64,000 bases of DNA, taken from NCBI RefSeq assembly GCF_000152805.1, contig NZ_CH902578.1:156674-220673 (forward strand), in the 5' to 3' direction. A program made the translations under genes and the position numbers. Below, piece after piece: positions 43,368 through 53,140 of the stretch. This stretch comes from Maritimibacter alkaliphilus HTCC2654. GTDB taxonomy: Bacteria; Pseudomonadota; Alphaproteobacteria; Rhodobacterales; Rhodobacteraceae. The notes beneath the pieces were generated by a model, which had not been told where the DNA came from, did no database searches, and was given only the letters and a program-made list of their open reading frames with translations. Numbering within the stretch: position 1 is the first letter of the stretch; each line of letters starts with the position of its first letter.

Positions 43368-43952
43368 ATGGACGGCGATTTCAGGACACATTTCGTACGA
43401 GAACACAGCAACCCGAGGTCGCATCCGGCGCTCGTGTTGAACGCGGACTTCCGCCCGCTTTCCTACTACCCCCTGTCCTTATGGCCCTGGCAGGAGGCGA
43501 TCAAGGCGGCCTTCCTCGACCGGGTGAACATCATCGCCGAATACGACGAGGTGGTCAGAAGCCCGAGTATGGAGATCAGGATCCCCTCGGTCGTCGTTCT
43601 GAAAGATTACGTTAAACCCCAGAAGCGCGTGGCTTTCACGCGCTTCAATCTTTTTCTAAGGGACGAATTTCGCTGCCAGTACTGCGGATCGAAGGGCGAT
43701 CTGACCTTCGATCACGTGGTGCCACGGGCGCGGGGCGGGGTGACGAGTTGGGAAAACGTGGTCGCGGCTTGTTCCAAATGCAACCTGCGCAAGGGGTCCA
43801 AGCACCTGCATCAGTCGGGTCTTTCGTTGCGCAAGCCGCCGCGCCAGCCGGGGGCCGAGGAGTTGCGCAACATGGGGCGCAAGTTCCCGCCCGGCTACCT
43901 GCATGAAAGCTGGATGGATTTCCTGTACTGGGACGCCGAACTGGAGGCGTGA
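43368..43952 (+). CDS. HNH endonuclease
   Basis: A 194-residue protein with a zinc-supported HNH core: FRCQYCGSKGDLTFDHVVPRARGG and WENVVAACSKCNLRKGSK (about residues 102-145). This is a conserved, probably chromosomal-maintenance HNH protein seen in many alphaproteobacteria; it is not next to phage or restriction genes here. The start follows GGCGGAG. An imperfect GC-rich hairpin follows at 43980-43997. Confidence 0.9.
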   Translation: MDGDFRTHFVREHSNPRSHPALVLNADFRPLSYYPLSLWPWQEAIKAAFLDRVNIIAEYDEVVRSPSMEIRIPSVVVLKDYVKPQKRVAFTRFNLFLRDEFRCQYCGSKGDLTFDHVVPRARGGVTSWENVVAACSKCNLRKGSKHLHQSGLSLRKPPRQPGAEELRNMGRKFPPGYLHESWMDFLYWDAELEA

Positions 43953-44041
43953 CGGTGAGGGATCGAGGGATCGAACGGTGCGCGCCCACGGGCGCGCGCT
44001 TTCGCTTGAGCGGGGGGCTTCGGGACACGCCAAGGCCGGGA

Positions 44042-45205
44042 TCAGGCCCGATTTGCCAGATGCGCGGGCAGGGCGCGTGGACGGTGGCGCGCGCCCGACC
44101 ACGTCAGCGGCACGGGGGCCGTGGCAGGCGGGTGCAGCTGACCTGTCGCGAGGGCCGCGCGCGTCTCGGCGGTCGTGAGCATCAGGCGGGCGGGCGGCGT
44201 TCCGGTGACGCGGCCGCCAAGGGCGCCGATGCGTAACCAGTCCGCGCGTTCGATGCCATCGAGGCTCGCAAAGGCCTCCGGCCCCGGAAACAGGCTTTCG
44301 ACCGCGATCCCGTCCGCGATGATGACCTCGTGCCGTGGCAGGAGCAGGTTGAAATAGGTGATCTCACGCCGCCCGGTCAGGCGCCGGACGCGCGGCAGAC
44401 GGGTGAGCGCCTTGGCGGGCGCAAGGGCGCCGAGCGGGTCGTGCAGCGCATGGCAGGGCGCGGTCTGCATGAGGACGCGGTGGTTGGGGGACAGGATCAG
44501 ATCGCGGGTCGGCAGGCCCGGACCGAAGGCGCCTTTGGCGATGTGCACCGGCTGCCCCGGATGCGGGCGCGGATCGAACCGAATGCGCCGTTTCCCGATC
44601 CAGCGGATGGGCTGCGGCCCGCTGTCGAGCGTCAGAACCGCGTCCCCCCGGCGCAGGCGGTCGGTGCGCACCGGGCCATCCGGCGTCGCGACCATCGCGC
44701 CCGCGGTCAGGCAGACGAAATCCAGATCGTCTTTCGAGTGTTGAATGACCCCGTCGAAGTTGGTCGAATTGACCGAGGTGAAGGTTACGCTTTCGATCCC
44801 CTGACTTGCCAGTTCCGGCTGGGTGTCGCGCACCAGCAAAAAGGCGTTTCCGGCGGTGTCCTGAACCACCAGAAGTTCCGAGGTCCATGTCGCCCCGTCA
44901 TTGAAGGTCACGGTGCCGGTCAGGCTGGCGATACTGTCGATCTTGGTGGTGACCAGGCCTGATCCAAGGTCGTAGTGGATCACGTCGCCCGTCCAGGGTG
45001 TATCGGTGCTGACCACGTCGTCGAAAGCGCCCGCATCGGTCTCGATCGTGACGATGTTCTGATAAAGCGAATTCCCCGGCCCGCCGCCGAACGTCGTGAG
45101 GAGCGGAGAGGTATTCTCCATCCCCACGAACAGTTCGTCGTAATCCATGTCCGGCAATGTTCCCAGAAACAGACTCGACCAGGTTACATTGTCGGCCAAG
45201 GCCAC
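44042..45205 (-). CDS. Hint-domain protein
   Basis: A 387-residue protein. The N-terminal half is beta-rich and of unknown fold. From about residue 168 a Hint (Hedgehog/intein) domain begins with CLTAGAMVATPDGPVRTDRLRRGDAVLTLD, containing the nucleophilic Cys and the following Thr. It continues with LILSPNHRVLM. Rhodobacterales carry many such Hint-domain proteins, often secreted; no signal peptide is obvious. Self-cleavage is possible but unproven. Confidence 0.85.
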   Translation of the reverse strand: MALADNVTWSSLFLGTLPDMDYDELFVGMENTSPLLTTFGGGPGNSLYQNIVTIETDAGAFDDVVSTDTPWTGDVIHYDLGSGLVTTKIDSIASLTGTVTFNDGATWTSELLVVQDTAGNAFLLVRDTQPELASQGIESVTFTSVNSTNFDGVIQHSKDDLDFVCLTAGAMVATPDGPVRTDRLRRGDAVLTLDSGPQPIRWIGKRRIRFDPRPHPGQPVHIAKGAFGPGLPTRDLILSPNHRVLMQTAPCHALHDPLGALAPAKALTRLPRVRRLTGRREITYFNLLLPRHEVIIADGIAVESLFPGPEAFASLDGIERADWLRIGALGGRVTGTPPARLMLTTAETRAALATGQLHPPATAPVPLTWSGARHRPRALPAHLANRA

Positions 45206-45268
45206 GACCCCCAGTACACCGGTTCGGGTCGGGATAGCAGCGATTGGTTAGGATCGGGTGAAGGCCGC

Positions 45269-46216
45269 TCAGGCCGAGCAGGAGGCCCCGCCCAGAACGC
45301 AGAATTTCGCGCAATGGGGATGGTTCAACGCGACCGGGCGCTCGGCGTCCGCCAGTGTCGGGCCAAGGTCGAAGGCCTGTTCATAGGGCAGGAGCGTGCA
45401 GGACACGACCGACGGGTGCTGCCCTTTGCGTTTCACCACCATGCGGGACGAGGCGCACATGACGTCGCGCGGCGACTTGTCGAGGATGCCCCAGCAGGCC
45501 GTTGTGATTTCCGGCACTTCGACCGTCACGTCCATTTCCGGGAAAATGACGAGCTGGCCGGGGTTCTCGGCATCCACCGGGTATACGTGTTCGGCGAACA
45601 GGGCGCCGTAGCCTGCGCGCGCCTCGGCTTCGCTTTCCTGCCAGCGTGCGCGGCCCGCAATCGCGATGGTCGCGCCCTCGTCGCGCAGCCAGTCGAGCCC
45701 CTTGAGCGTCGCGGCGAAGCTGCCCTTGCCGCGCACCGCGTCATGGCCCTCGGCGGTCCAGTGATCCATCGACACGCGCAGGGTGATCCGGCCTGCGAAC
45801 CCCTTGAGAAGCTGGGCGAGTTTCGTGCGCACGAGGGGCCGCATCATCGGGGCCATCGCGTTGGTCAGCACCAGCACCTCGTAGCCCGCCGACAGGGCGT
45901 CGCGCATCATTGCGGGGAAATCGGGGTTCATGAACGGCTCGCCGCCGGTAAAGCCGATCTCGGTCACCGGCCATCCACGCGCCTTGATCTGGTCGAGGTA
46001 TCCCGCGACCTCGCCCCGGGTCATATAGGCCAGCGCATCGTTGGTGGGCGAGCTTTCGATGTAGCAGCCCTCGCAGGTGATGTTGCACAGCGTTCCGGTG
46101 TTGAACCAGAGCGTTTCGGGATGGGTCAGCGCCACAGTGGCCCGCGGGCTGCCGTCCGCCGTCACCTTGGGGTCTTCGAACTTGCCCTGATTGGCAAGCG
46201 GCACGCGTTGATCCAT
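45269..46216 (-). CDS. Radical SAM protein with C-terminal cysteine motif
   Basis: A 315-residue radical SAM enzyme. The cluster motif CNITCEGC (Cys44, Cys48, Cys51) is followed by TEIGFTGGEPFMNPDF. Several further cysteines near the end (SCTLLPYEQ, HCAKFCVLGGASC) may hold a second cluster, as in SPASM-like proteins. Substrate unknown. The start MDQRVPLANQ is chosen because a much longer frame on this strand is only the shadow of zwf. It diverges from zwf. Confidence 0.87.
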   Translation of the reverse strand: MDQRVPLANQGKFEDPKVTADGSPRATVALTHPETLWFNTGTLCNITCEGCYIESSPTNDALAYMTRGEVAGYLDQIKARGWPVTEIGFTGGEPFMNPDFPAMMRDALSAGYEVLVLTNAMAPMMRPLVRTKLAQLLKGFAGRITLRVSMDHWTAEGHDAVRGKGSFAATLKGLDWLRDEGATIAIAGRARWQESEAEARAGYGALFAEHVYPVDAENPGQLVIFPEMDVTVEVPEITTACWGILDKSPRDVMCASSRMVVKRKGQHPSVVSCTLLPYEQAFDLGPTLADAERPVALNHPHCAKFCVLGGASCSA

Positions 46217-46358
46217 TCCGATACCTTTCCTTTCATTTTGGCTAAACCATCGCGTCTGAAAGAAAAAGGTCGCAGGCGCAGCGCGTGACGCAGTTGTGAT
46301 GTGTGCCAACAGTGCTAGACTCGCCGCCATAGGGAGGCTATCAACCGGGCGCAGTTGG

Positions 46359-46370
46359 GTTAGCGCTAAC
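46359..46370. promoter_or_regulatory. LacI-type operator before zwf
   Basis: Perfect 12-bp palindrome GTTAGCGCTAAC, 44 bases before the zwf start. A central CG and this half-site are typical of LacI-family operators. In Rhodobacter sphaeroides the LacI-family regulator CceR controls the zwf/pgi and Entner-Doudoroff genes, so a CceR-like repressor is the likely binder (inference). Confidence 0.65.
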
Positions 46371-46414
46371 AATCGGGTCTGCGGCGGGGCCGACGGACCG
46401 GAACGGAGACACAG

Positions 46415-47860
46415 ATGGTATCGCGCGTCATTCCGGTCGACCCTTTCGACCTCGTCATCTTCGGCGGCACAGGCGATCTTGCCCGCCGCAAGATATTGCC
46501 GGGGCTCTATCGCCGGTTCTTTGATGGTCAGATGCCGGACGAGGCGCGGATCATCGGCGCGGCGCGCTCCGAGATGGACGAAGCCGGGTATCGCGATTTC
46601 GTGCGCGACGCGATCAAGGAATTTTCCGGAAAACGCAACGATCCCAATATGGTATCGGCGTTTCTTGAGAAGCTGTCCTATGTCGCCGTCGATGCCACCG
46701 GGACCGACGGGTGGAAAGATCTGGCCAAGACGATGCGCGCCGACGTGGTCAAGGCCTATTACTTTTCCGTAGGCCCGAGCCTTTTCGGTGCCATTGCCGA
46801 GCGCCTGCACAAATACAAGATCGCCGACGATGCCGCGCGCATCGTGGTCGAGAAACCCTTCGGTCACGACCGGGAGTCGGCTCGGGCGCTCAACGCCACG
46901 CTGGCCGAACATTTCGACGAGACGCAGATCTACCGCATCGACCACTACCTTGGAAAAGAGACGGTTCAAAACCTGATGGCGGTGCGCTTCGGCAACATGC
47001 TGTTCGAACCGCTGTGGAACGCGCAATACGTCGATCATATCCAGATCACCGTGGCCGAGACCGTGGGGGTCGGCGGGCGCGGCGAATATTACGACCGCTC
47101 CGGCGCGATGCGGGACATGGTGCAGAACCACTTGATGCAACTTCTGTGTCTGACCGCGATGGAGCCGCCGTCGAAATACGATCCCGACGCCGTGCGCGAC
47201 GAGAAACTCAAGGTGATCCGGGCGCTGGAGCCGGTGGAGCACTCCGAAATCGTGCGCGGACAATACAAATCCAAAAGCGAAAGCTACCTGAAGGACGTCG
47301 AGAACCCGGAGTCGCTGACCGAAAGCTATGTCGCGATGAAGATCAGGATCGCGAACTGGCGCTGGAACGGCACACCGTTCTACCTGCGCACCGGCAAGAA
47401 GATGAAAGCGCGTGTGTCCGAGATCGTCGTGCGCTTCAAGGAGCCGCCGCATTCGATCTTCGAAGAGGATACCGGCCAAAGCGCCAACGAACTGACGATC
47501 CGGCTTCAGCCGAACGAGGGCATGGATCTGACCGTGACCATCAAGGAGCCGGGGCCGGGGGGTATGCGCCTGATCGACGTGCCGCTCGACATGACCTTCG
47601 CCGAGGCGCTGGGCGAAGAGGCGGCGGATGTGCCCGACGCCTATGAACGCCTCATCATGGATGTGATCCGGGGCAATCAGACGCTGTTCATGCGCGGGGA
47701 CGAGGTGGAAGCGGCCTGGGCCTGGACCGACCCGATCATCGACGGCTGGACGGAACGCGAAGACCGGCCGTTTCCTTATGAGCCGGGGTCGACAGGGCCG
47801 GAAGAAGCCCTCATCCTCATGCACCGCGACGGACGACGATGGCGGGAGCTGCGCGCATGA
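46415..47860 (+). CDS. zwf: Glucose-6-phosphate 1-dehydrogenase
   Basis: First enzyme of the oxidative pentose phosphate and Entner-Doudoroff routes (481 residues). Nucleotide-binding IFGGTGDLARRKILPGLY near the start and active-site RIDHYLGKETVQN (about 170). GGAGACACAG precedes the start. The stop overlaps the pgl start as ATGA. Confidence 0.97.
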   Translation: MVSRVIPVDPFDLVIFGGTGDLARRKILPGLYRRFFDGQMPDEARIIGAARSEMDEAGYRDFVRDAIKEFSGKRNDPNMVSAFLEKLSYVAVDATGTDGWKDLAKTMRADVVKAYYFSVGPSLFGAIAERLHKYKIADDAARIVVEKPFGHDRESARALNATLAEHFDETQIYRIDHYLGKETVQNLMAVRFGNMLFEPLWNAQYVDHIQITVAETVGVGGRGEYYDRSGAMRDMVQNHLMQLLCLTAMEPPSKYDPDAVRDEKLKVIRALEPVEHSEIVRGQYKSKSESYLKDVENPESLTESYVAMKIRIANWRWNGTPFYLRTGKKMKARVSEIVVRFKEPPHSIFEEDTGQSANELTIRLQPNEGMDLTVTIKEPGPGGMRLIDVPLDMTFAEALGEEAADVPDAYERLIMDVIRGNQTLFMRGDEVEAAWAWTDPIIDGWTEREDRPFPYEPGSTGPEEALILMHRDGRRWRELRA

Positions 47861-48537
47861 CTTACGAACTCAAGGAATACCCGGACCGCGAGTTGATGAT
47901 GATGGACCTCGCCGACCGAATCGCATCGGAACTGCGGGGCACCTTGGCGCATGAGGATCGCGCCTCGCTCGCCGTGCCGGGGGGCACCACGCCGGGGCCG
48001 ATCTTCGACACGCTTTCGGCCCTGCATCTCGACTGGGACCGGGTCGATGTGATGCTGACGGACGAGCGTTGGGTGCCGATGGGCAGCGACCGCTCGAACA
48101 CGCGGCTTCTGCGTGACCGGCTGTTTCGCGATCAGGCCGCCGCGGCCCATCTGATCCCCCTATACGGCGAGACCGCGACCCCCGAGGACTCGCTCGACAG
48201 GTTGTCGGCCGGGGTCGAGGCGGCCCTGCCGCTTTCCGTCGTGCTGCTCGGCATGGGGGCCGACATGCATACGGCGAGCCTGTTTCCCGGTGCCGACCGG
48301 CTGGAGGAGGGGCTTTCCCCCAAAGCGCCCGCCGTGTTGCCCATGCGTGCCGACGGGGCGCCCGAACCCCGGATGACGCTGACGGCGCGGGTCTTGAATG
48401 GTGCAATGTCGAAACACCTCGTCATCACCGGCGCGGCCAAGCGCGAGGCGCTTGAAAAAGCGTCGAAAACCAAGGATGTGATGGCGGCACCCGTCAAATC
48501 CGTGCTCAAAGGGATGGTTGTTCACTGGGCGGAATAG
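47857..48537 (+). CDS. pgl: 6-phosphogluconolactonase
   Basis: Hydrolyses 6-phosphogluconolactone (226 residues). Signature segments are SLAVPGGTTPGPIFDTLS, LTDERWVP and LLGMGADMHTASLFPG. I chose the ATG that overlaps the zwf stop rather than one 18 bases earlier. Middle gene of zwf-pgl-pgi. Confidence 0.95.
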   Translation: MTYELKEYPDRELMMMDLADRIASELRGTLAHEDRASLAVPGGTTPGPIFDTLSALHLDWDRVDVMLTDERWVPMGSDRSNTRLLRDRLFRDQAAAAHLIPLYGETATPEDSLDRLSAGVEAALPLSVVLLGMGADMHTASLFPGADRLEEGLSPKAPAVLPMRADGAPEPRMTLTARVLNGAMSKHLVITGAAKREALEKASKTKDVMAAPVKSVLKGMVVHWAE

Positions 48538-48613
48538 GCGTTAGCCTGCCGAGGATGAGGCAACCATAACCAGCCGGACCGAACGGGCGGACGGCGGACA
48601 CATGAGGTGGGGA

Positions 48614-50230
48614 ATGTCCTGGACATCGCTGAAATCGCATCGCGCGATGCAGGGAAGCGTGACGATCGCGGATCTGTTGCAGGATCCGGCGCGCGCCTCC
48701 GGCTTTTCCGTCCGCATGGACGACATGCTGTTCGACTATTCCAAGACCACCATCGACGCCGAAGCCCGCGATCTGCTGCTCACGCTGGCCGATGAGGCAG
48801 GTGTCGCGCACCGGCGCGAGGCGATGTTCGCGGGCGAGAAGATCAACGAGACCGAGGGGCGGGCGGTGCTCCACACCGCTCTGCGCGATCCCGGCCCGCA
48901 CGGCGCGACCGTCGACGGGGTGGAAGTCCTGCCGGGCGTTCACGACACGCTCGACCGGATGGAGGAATTCGCCGAGGGCCTGCGCACCGGCAAGGTGCGG
49001 CCCGTGAACGGCGGGCGCTTCACCGATATCGTGAACATCGGGATCGGCGGCTCCGACCTTGGCCCCGCGATGGCCATGCTGGCGCTTGCCCCGTATCACG
49101 ACGGGCCGCGCGTGCATTACGTGTCGAACGTGGATGGCGCGCATATTCACGACACGCTTGCCGATCTCGACCCGGACACGACGCTGGTGATCGTCGCCTC
49201 GAAGACCTTCACCACCATCGAAACCATGACGAACGCCGAAACCGCGCGAAGCTGGCTGAAACGCGCGATCGGCGAGCAGGCGGTGGGCCGTCATCTGGCG
49301 GCGCTGTCTTCGGCCGTGGACAAGACGACGAAATGGGGCATCGACCCTTCGCGCGTCTTCGGGTTCGAGGATTGGGTCGGCGGGCGGTATTCGATCTGGG
49401 GGCCCGTGGGCCTTGGCCTGATGATCGCCGTGGGGGCCAAACGGTTCCGTGAATTCCTTGCCGGCGGACACGACATGGACTTGCATTTCCGCGAAGCCGA
49501 GGGGGCGGATAACCTGCCGCTCATGCTCGCCCTCGTGGGCATCTGGCATCGTCAGGTCTGTGGCTATCCGACACGGGCGGTTCTGCCGTACGACCAGCGG
49601 CTTTCCCGCCTTCCGGCCTATCTCCAGCAGCTAGAGATGGAGAGCAACGGGAAGTCGGTCGCGATGGATGGCACGGGGCTTGAGGTGGTCTCTGGCCCTG
49701 TGGTCTGGGGCGAGCCGGGAACGAATGGTCAGCATGCGTTCTATCAGCTCATCCATCAGGGGACCGAGGTGGTGCCGTGCGAGTTTCTTGTCGCGGCGAG
49801 AGGGCACGAGCCGGAGCTTGCGCATCAACACGCGCTGCTCGTCGCCAACTGCCTTGCGCAGTCCGAGGCGTTGATGCAGGGCCGGTCGCTGGACGTGGCC
49901 TTGGAACTGATGGCCGAAAAGGGCCTGTCCGGGGCCGAGCAGGAACGTCAGGCGCGCCACCGGGTGTTCCCCGGCAATCGCCCCTCGACGACGCTGATCT
50001 ATCCGCTTCTGACGCCGCGTGTGCTGGGCCGTATCATCGCGCTCTACGAACATCGCGTGTTCGTCGAGGGCGTGATCCTCGGCATCAATTCCTACGACCA
50101 GTGGGGCGTGGAACTGGGCAAGGAACTGGCGGTCGCACTGGCCCCGGTTCTGGCCGGGGACGAGGACGCCGCGTCGAAGGACGGCTCGACCCGGGCGCTC
50201 GTGGACTATGTTCAGGCGCACCGCGACTGA
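48614..50230 (+). CDS. pgi: Glucose-6-phosphate isomerase
   Basis: Interconverts glucose- and fructose-6-phosphate (538 residues). Signatures: [18 protein letters not shown] (about 145) and [16 protein letters not shown] near the C-terminus, with the [10 protein letters not shown] phosphosugar segment between. I chose the ATG after GAGGTGGGGA over one 12 bases upstream without a ribosome site. Follows pgl by 76 bases. Confidence 0.95.
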   Translation: MSWTSLKSHRAMQGSVTIADLLQDPARASGFSVRMDDMLFDYSKTTIDAEARDLLLTLADEAGVAHRREAMFAGEKINETEGRAVLHTALRDPGPHGATVDGVEVLPGVHDTLDRMEEFAEGLRTGKVRPVNGGRFTDIVNIGIGGSDLGPAMAMLALAPYHDGPRVHYVSNVDGAHIHDTLADLDPDTTLVIVASKTFTTIETMTNAETARSWLKRAIGEQAVGRHLAALSSAVDKTTKWGIDPSRVFGFEDWVGGRYSIWGPVGLGLMIAVGAKRFREFLAGGHDMDLHFREAEGADNLPLMLALVGIWHRQVCGYPTRAVLPYDQRLSRLPAYLQQLEMESNGKSVAMDGTGLEVVSGPVVWGEPGTNGQHAFYQLIHQGTEVVPCEFLVAARGHEPELAHQHALLVANCLAQSEALMQGRSLDVALELMAEKGLSGAEQERQARHRVFPGNRPSTTLIYPLLTPRVLGRIIALYEHRVFVEGVILGINSYDQWGVELGKELAVALAPVLAGDEDAASKDGSTRALVDYVQAHRD

Positions 50231-50250
50231 GCCCGCCGCGCCGTCGCGCC

Positions 50251-51231
50251 CTACGCCGGTTTGACCAACCCGTCGAGCCGCGCCTTGGCTGCCGCGAACT
50301 CCCGCTCCAGACGTGCGACGACCTGGGCTGCGGGCGGCACGTCGCGGATGGCGCCGATCCCCTGACCGGCCCCCCAGATATCGCGCCAGGCCTTTGATTT
50401 CTCGCCTGCCGCGACCTTTGAGACATCGCCTTTCTCGCCGCCAAGCGCCGCCGGGTCCATCCCCGCCGCCGTGATCGACGGGATCAGGTAGTTGCCGTTC
50501 ACCCCGGTGAAGTGGTCGGTGTAAAGAATGTCTTCGGCCCCGCTGTCGCAGATCATCTGCTTGTAGCCGTCCGGGGCGTTTGCCTCTTCGGTCGCGATGA
50601 ACATGGAGCCCGCGTATCCGCCGTCCGCCCCCATCGCGAGGGCTGCGAGCACGGCGTCGCCGGTCGCCTGTGCACCCGACAGAAAAAGCGGCCCGTCGAA
50701 CCATTCGCGGATTTCCTGCACCAGCGCGAAGGGCGACCATGTGCCCGCATGACCCCCTGCGCCCGCCGCCACGGCGATCAGGCCGTCGGCCCCTTTCTCG
50801 ATCGCCTTGTGGGCGAATTTCACGTTGATGACGTCGTGCAGCACGACCGCGCCGACCGAATGCGCGGCTTCGTTGATCTCGGGCCGGGCGCCGAGCGAGG
50901 TGATCCAGATCGGCACCTCGTGCTTCATCAGGATCTCCACGTCCCGTTGCAGCCGCTCGTTCGTCCGATGCGCGATCAGGTTCACGCCGAAGGGGGCCGA
51001 AGGCTTGTCGGGGTGGGCCGCGTCGTACTCGGCCAGTTCCGTCTTGATCCGCGTGAGCCATTCCTCGAGCTGGATCGGCTCGCCGTCCTTTTCACGGGCA
51101 TTGAGCGCCGGAAAGGTGCCGACGATCCCCGCCTTGCACTGGGCGATGACCAGTTCGGGGCCGGAACAGATGAACATGGGCGCGCCGATCAGGGGCAGGC
51201 GCATCGTGTCGAAGATCGCGGGAAGGGTCAT
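50251..51231 (-). CDS. Nitronate monooxygenase family protein
   Basis: FMN-dependent TIM-barrel protein of 326 residues. LIGAPMFICSGPELVIAQCKAGIVGTFPALNA at the N-terminus and AVAAGAGGHAGTWSPFALVQEI (about 170-190) are diagnostic. Oxidises nitronates or serves as a flavin enoyl reductase-like oxidase. Last gene of the minus-strand acyl-CoA operon; the start overlaps the upstream region by close spacing (1-base gap). Confidence 0.9.
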   Translation of the reverse strand: MTLPAIFDTMRLPLIGAPMFICSGPELVIAQCKAGIVGTFPALNAREKDGEPIQLEEWLTRIKTELAEYDAAHPDKPSAPFGVNLIAHRTNERLQRDVEILMKHEVPIWITSLGARPEINEAAHSVGAVVLHDVINVKFAHKAIEKGADGLIAVAAGAGGHAGTWSPFALVQEIREWFDGPLFLSGAQATGDAVLAALAMGADGGYAGSMFIATEEANAPDGYKQMICDSGAEDILYTDHFTGVNGNYLIPSITAAGMDPAALGGEKGDVSKVAAGEKSKAWRDIWGAGQGIGAIRDVPPAAQVVARLEREFAAAKARLDGLVKPA

Positions 51232-51232
51232 G

Positions 51233-52003
51233 TCAGGTGCCTGTGAAGTTCGGTTTGCGTTTCTCGAAGAATGCCGCGACGCCCTCGCGCGTGTCGGCGG
51301 CGGCGGCGAGGGCCGTCTGCTCGGTCGCCTCGGCCCCGATGGCGTCGGCATAGGACATGCCGTCCATCGCCCTGAGCAGCCGTTTCGCAGCGGCGGTGGC
51401 CAGCGGCGGACCGGCGGCGATCCGGGTGGCGAGCGCGGTCGTTTCAGCGGCCAGGTCGTCGTCCGGGTGCACCGCGTTGGCGAGGCCCAGTTCGACCGCT
51501 TCCGTCGCGGGGATCTTGCGCCCCTCGAGGATCGCCTGAAGCGCACGCTTGTAGCCAAGGCCCCGGTGCAAAAGCCACGTATTGCCGCCATCCGGGATCA
51601 GGTTGATCGCGGCGAAGGCCATGTAGATGTTGGCGCTTTCCGCCATCACCATCATGTCGCAGTTCATCGCGACCGCCGCGCCGATGCCCGCCGCCGAGCC
51701 GTGGACCTGCGAAATCCAGATCTTTGGCGAGGTGGCGATCATGGCGAGGATCGGACGATATTCCTGTTCGAGGAACATGCCGGTGTGGCGCGACAGCCCT
51801 TCTTTCAGGTCGGTGCCGGAGCAAAAGCCGCGCCCGTTGCCCGACACGATGATCGCGCGCACCGCGTCGTCCTCGTGCACCTTCAGGATCGCCTCGCGAA
51901 AGCCCGCGCGTAGGCCGGGGTCCATCGCGTTGAACGCATCGGGGCGGTTGAACGTGATCCGGGCAATCGGCCCGTCGGTTTCATACAGGATCGGTTCGGT
52001 CAT
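51233..52003 (-). CDS. Enoyl-CoA hydratase/isomerase family protein
   Basis: A 256-residue crotonase-fold protein. RITFNRPDAFNAMD, VSGNGRGFCSGTDLKEG (oxyanion segment) and VHGSAAGIGAAVAMNCDMMV identify the family; the usual catalytic Glu pair is not clearly kept, so hydratase versus isomerase is open. It lies between the CoA-transferase and nitronate monooxygenase genes. Confidence 0.88.
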   Translation of the reverse strand: MTEPILYETDGPIARITFNRPDAFNAMDPGLRAGFREAILKVHEDDAVRAIIVSGNGRGFCSGTDLKEGLSRHTGMFLEQEYRPILAMIATSPKIWISQVHGSAAGIGAAVAMNCDMMVMAESANIYMAFAAINLIPDGGNTWLLHRGLGYKRALQAILEGRKIPATEAVELGLANAVHPDDDLAAETTALATRIAAGPPLATAAAKRLLRAMDGMSYADAIGAEATEQTALAAAADTREGVAAFFEKRKPNFTGT

Positions 52004-52012
52004 CTGGTCCTC

Positions 52013-53140
52013 TCAGGTCAGCACGCCGGCGTCGCGCAGGCGCGCGATTTCGGCGTCGTCATAGCCCAGCCCGCGCAACACCGCGACGGTGTCCGAGCCG
52101 GGGGCCGGGGGCGCGGCCACGTTGTCGGGCGTCGAGCGGCTGAAGCGTGGGGCGGGCGCCGCCTGCGTCACGCCGCCGACTTCGGTGAAGGTGCCGCGCG
52201 CGGCCATGTGGGGATGCGTCGGGGCCTCGGACCACGTCATCACGGGTGTCACGCAGGCGTCGGAGCCGTCGAAGATCGCGGCCCATTCGTCGCGCGTTTT
52301 CTGCTTGAACACCCCGGCATAGGCGTCGCGCCGGTCGGGCCAGTCTTTGGCCGACATCTGCGTGGCGAGGTGATCCTCGGGCAACCCTGCGAGCCTGACC
52401 AGCTCTGCATGGAACTGAGGTTCGAGCGGCCCGACGGCCATGAACTTGCCGTCCGCGCATTCATAGGTCCGGTAGAACGGCGCGCCGCCGTCCAGAAGGT
52501 TGGCCTGTCGGTCCTCGCTCCAGTGACCGCGCGCGATGAACGTGTGGATCAACGCCATCATCGCGCTCGCCCCGTCGACCATCGCGGCGTCCACCACCTG
52601 ACCCTCGCCGGAGGTCTGACGTTCGTAAAGCGCGGCCATGATCCCGAACAGAAGGAACATGGTCCCTCCGCCGTAATCCGCCCCGATGTTGAGGGGCGGG
52701 GGCGGGCTGCGGTCGGCCTCGCCGGTCGCGTGCAGGAAGCCGGTCAGGCCAAGATAGTTGATGTCGTGGCCCGCCGTCATCGCGAGCGGGCCGTCCTGAC
52801 CCCAGCCGGTCATGCGGGCAAAGACGAGCTTGGGGTTCACCGCGTGACATGCTTCGGGCCCCAGTCCCATGCGCTCCATCACGCCGGGGCGGAAGCCTTC
52901 GATGAGCACGTCCGCCGCTTCGATGAGCGCAAGCGCCGCCGCCACGCCTTCGGGCGATTTGAGGTTCAGCGCGACCGAGCGTTTGCCCCGGTTGTTGATG
53001 TCGGTCTTGTCGACGGGGCCGGATTTGCGGGTGACGAGCACCACCTCCGCGCCAAGGTCGGCAAGGAACTGGCCCGCCAGCGGGGCGGGGCCAAGCCCTT
53101 GCATTTCGACGACGCTCAGACCTTTGAGGGGTCCGCTCAT
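52013..53140 (-). CDS. CaiB/BaiF-type CoA transferase (alpha-methylacyl-CoA racemase-like)
   Basis: A 375-residue family III CoA-transferase. GLSVVEMQGLGPAPLAGQFLADLGAEVVLV and NRGKRSVALNLKSPEG near the start, with ARMTGWGQDGPLA, are typical of alpha-methylacyl-CoA racemase-like members. It would epimerise branched acyl-CoA or exchange CoA. The start overlaps the end of the upstream hydroxyacyl-CoA dehydrogenase gene (ATGA). Confidence 0.9.
   Translation of the reverse strand: MSGPLKGLSVVEMQGLGPAPLAGQFLADLGAEVVLVTRKSGPVDKTDINNRGKRSVALNLKSPEGVAAALALIEAADVLIEGFRPGVMERMGLGPEACHAVNPKLVFARMTGWGQDGPLAMTAGHDINYLGLTGFLHATGEADRSPPPPLNIGADYGGGTMFLLFGIMAALYERQTSGEGQVVDAAMVDGASAMMALIHTFIARGHWSEDRQANLLDGGAPFYRTYECADGKFMAVGPLEPQFHAELVRLAGLPEDHLATQMSAKDWPDRRDAYAGVFKQKTRDEWAAIFDGSDACVTPVMTWSEAPTHPHMAARGTFTEVGGVTQAAPAPRFSRSTPDNVAAPPAPGSDTVAVLRGLGYDDAEIARLRDAGVLT

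Noticed and set aside
45269-47824. 851-codon minus-strand open frame
   Set aside because: Only the part up to 46216 is the radical SAM gene; the rest is the antisense of zwf and has no recognisable protein features.
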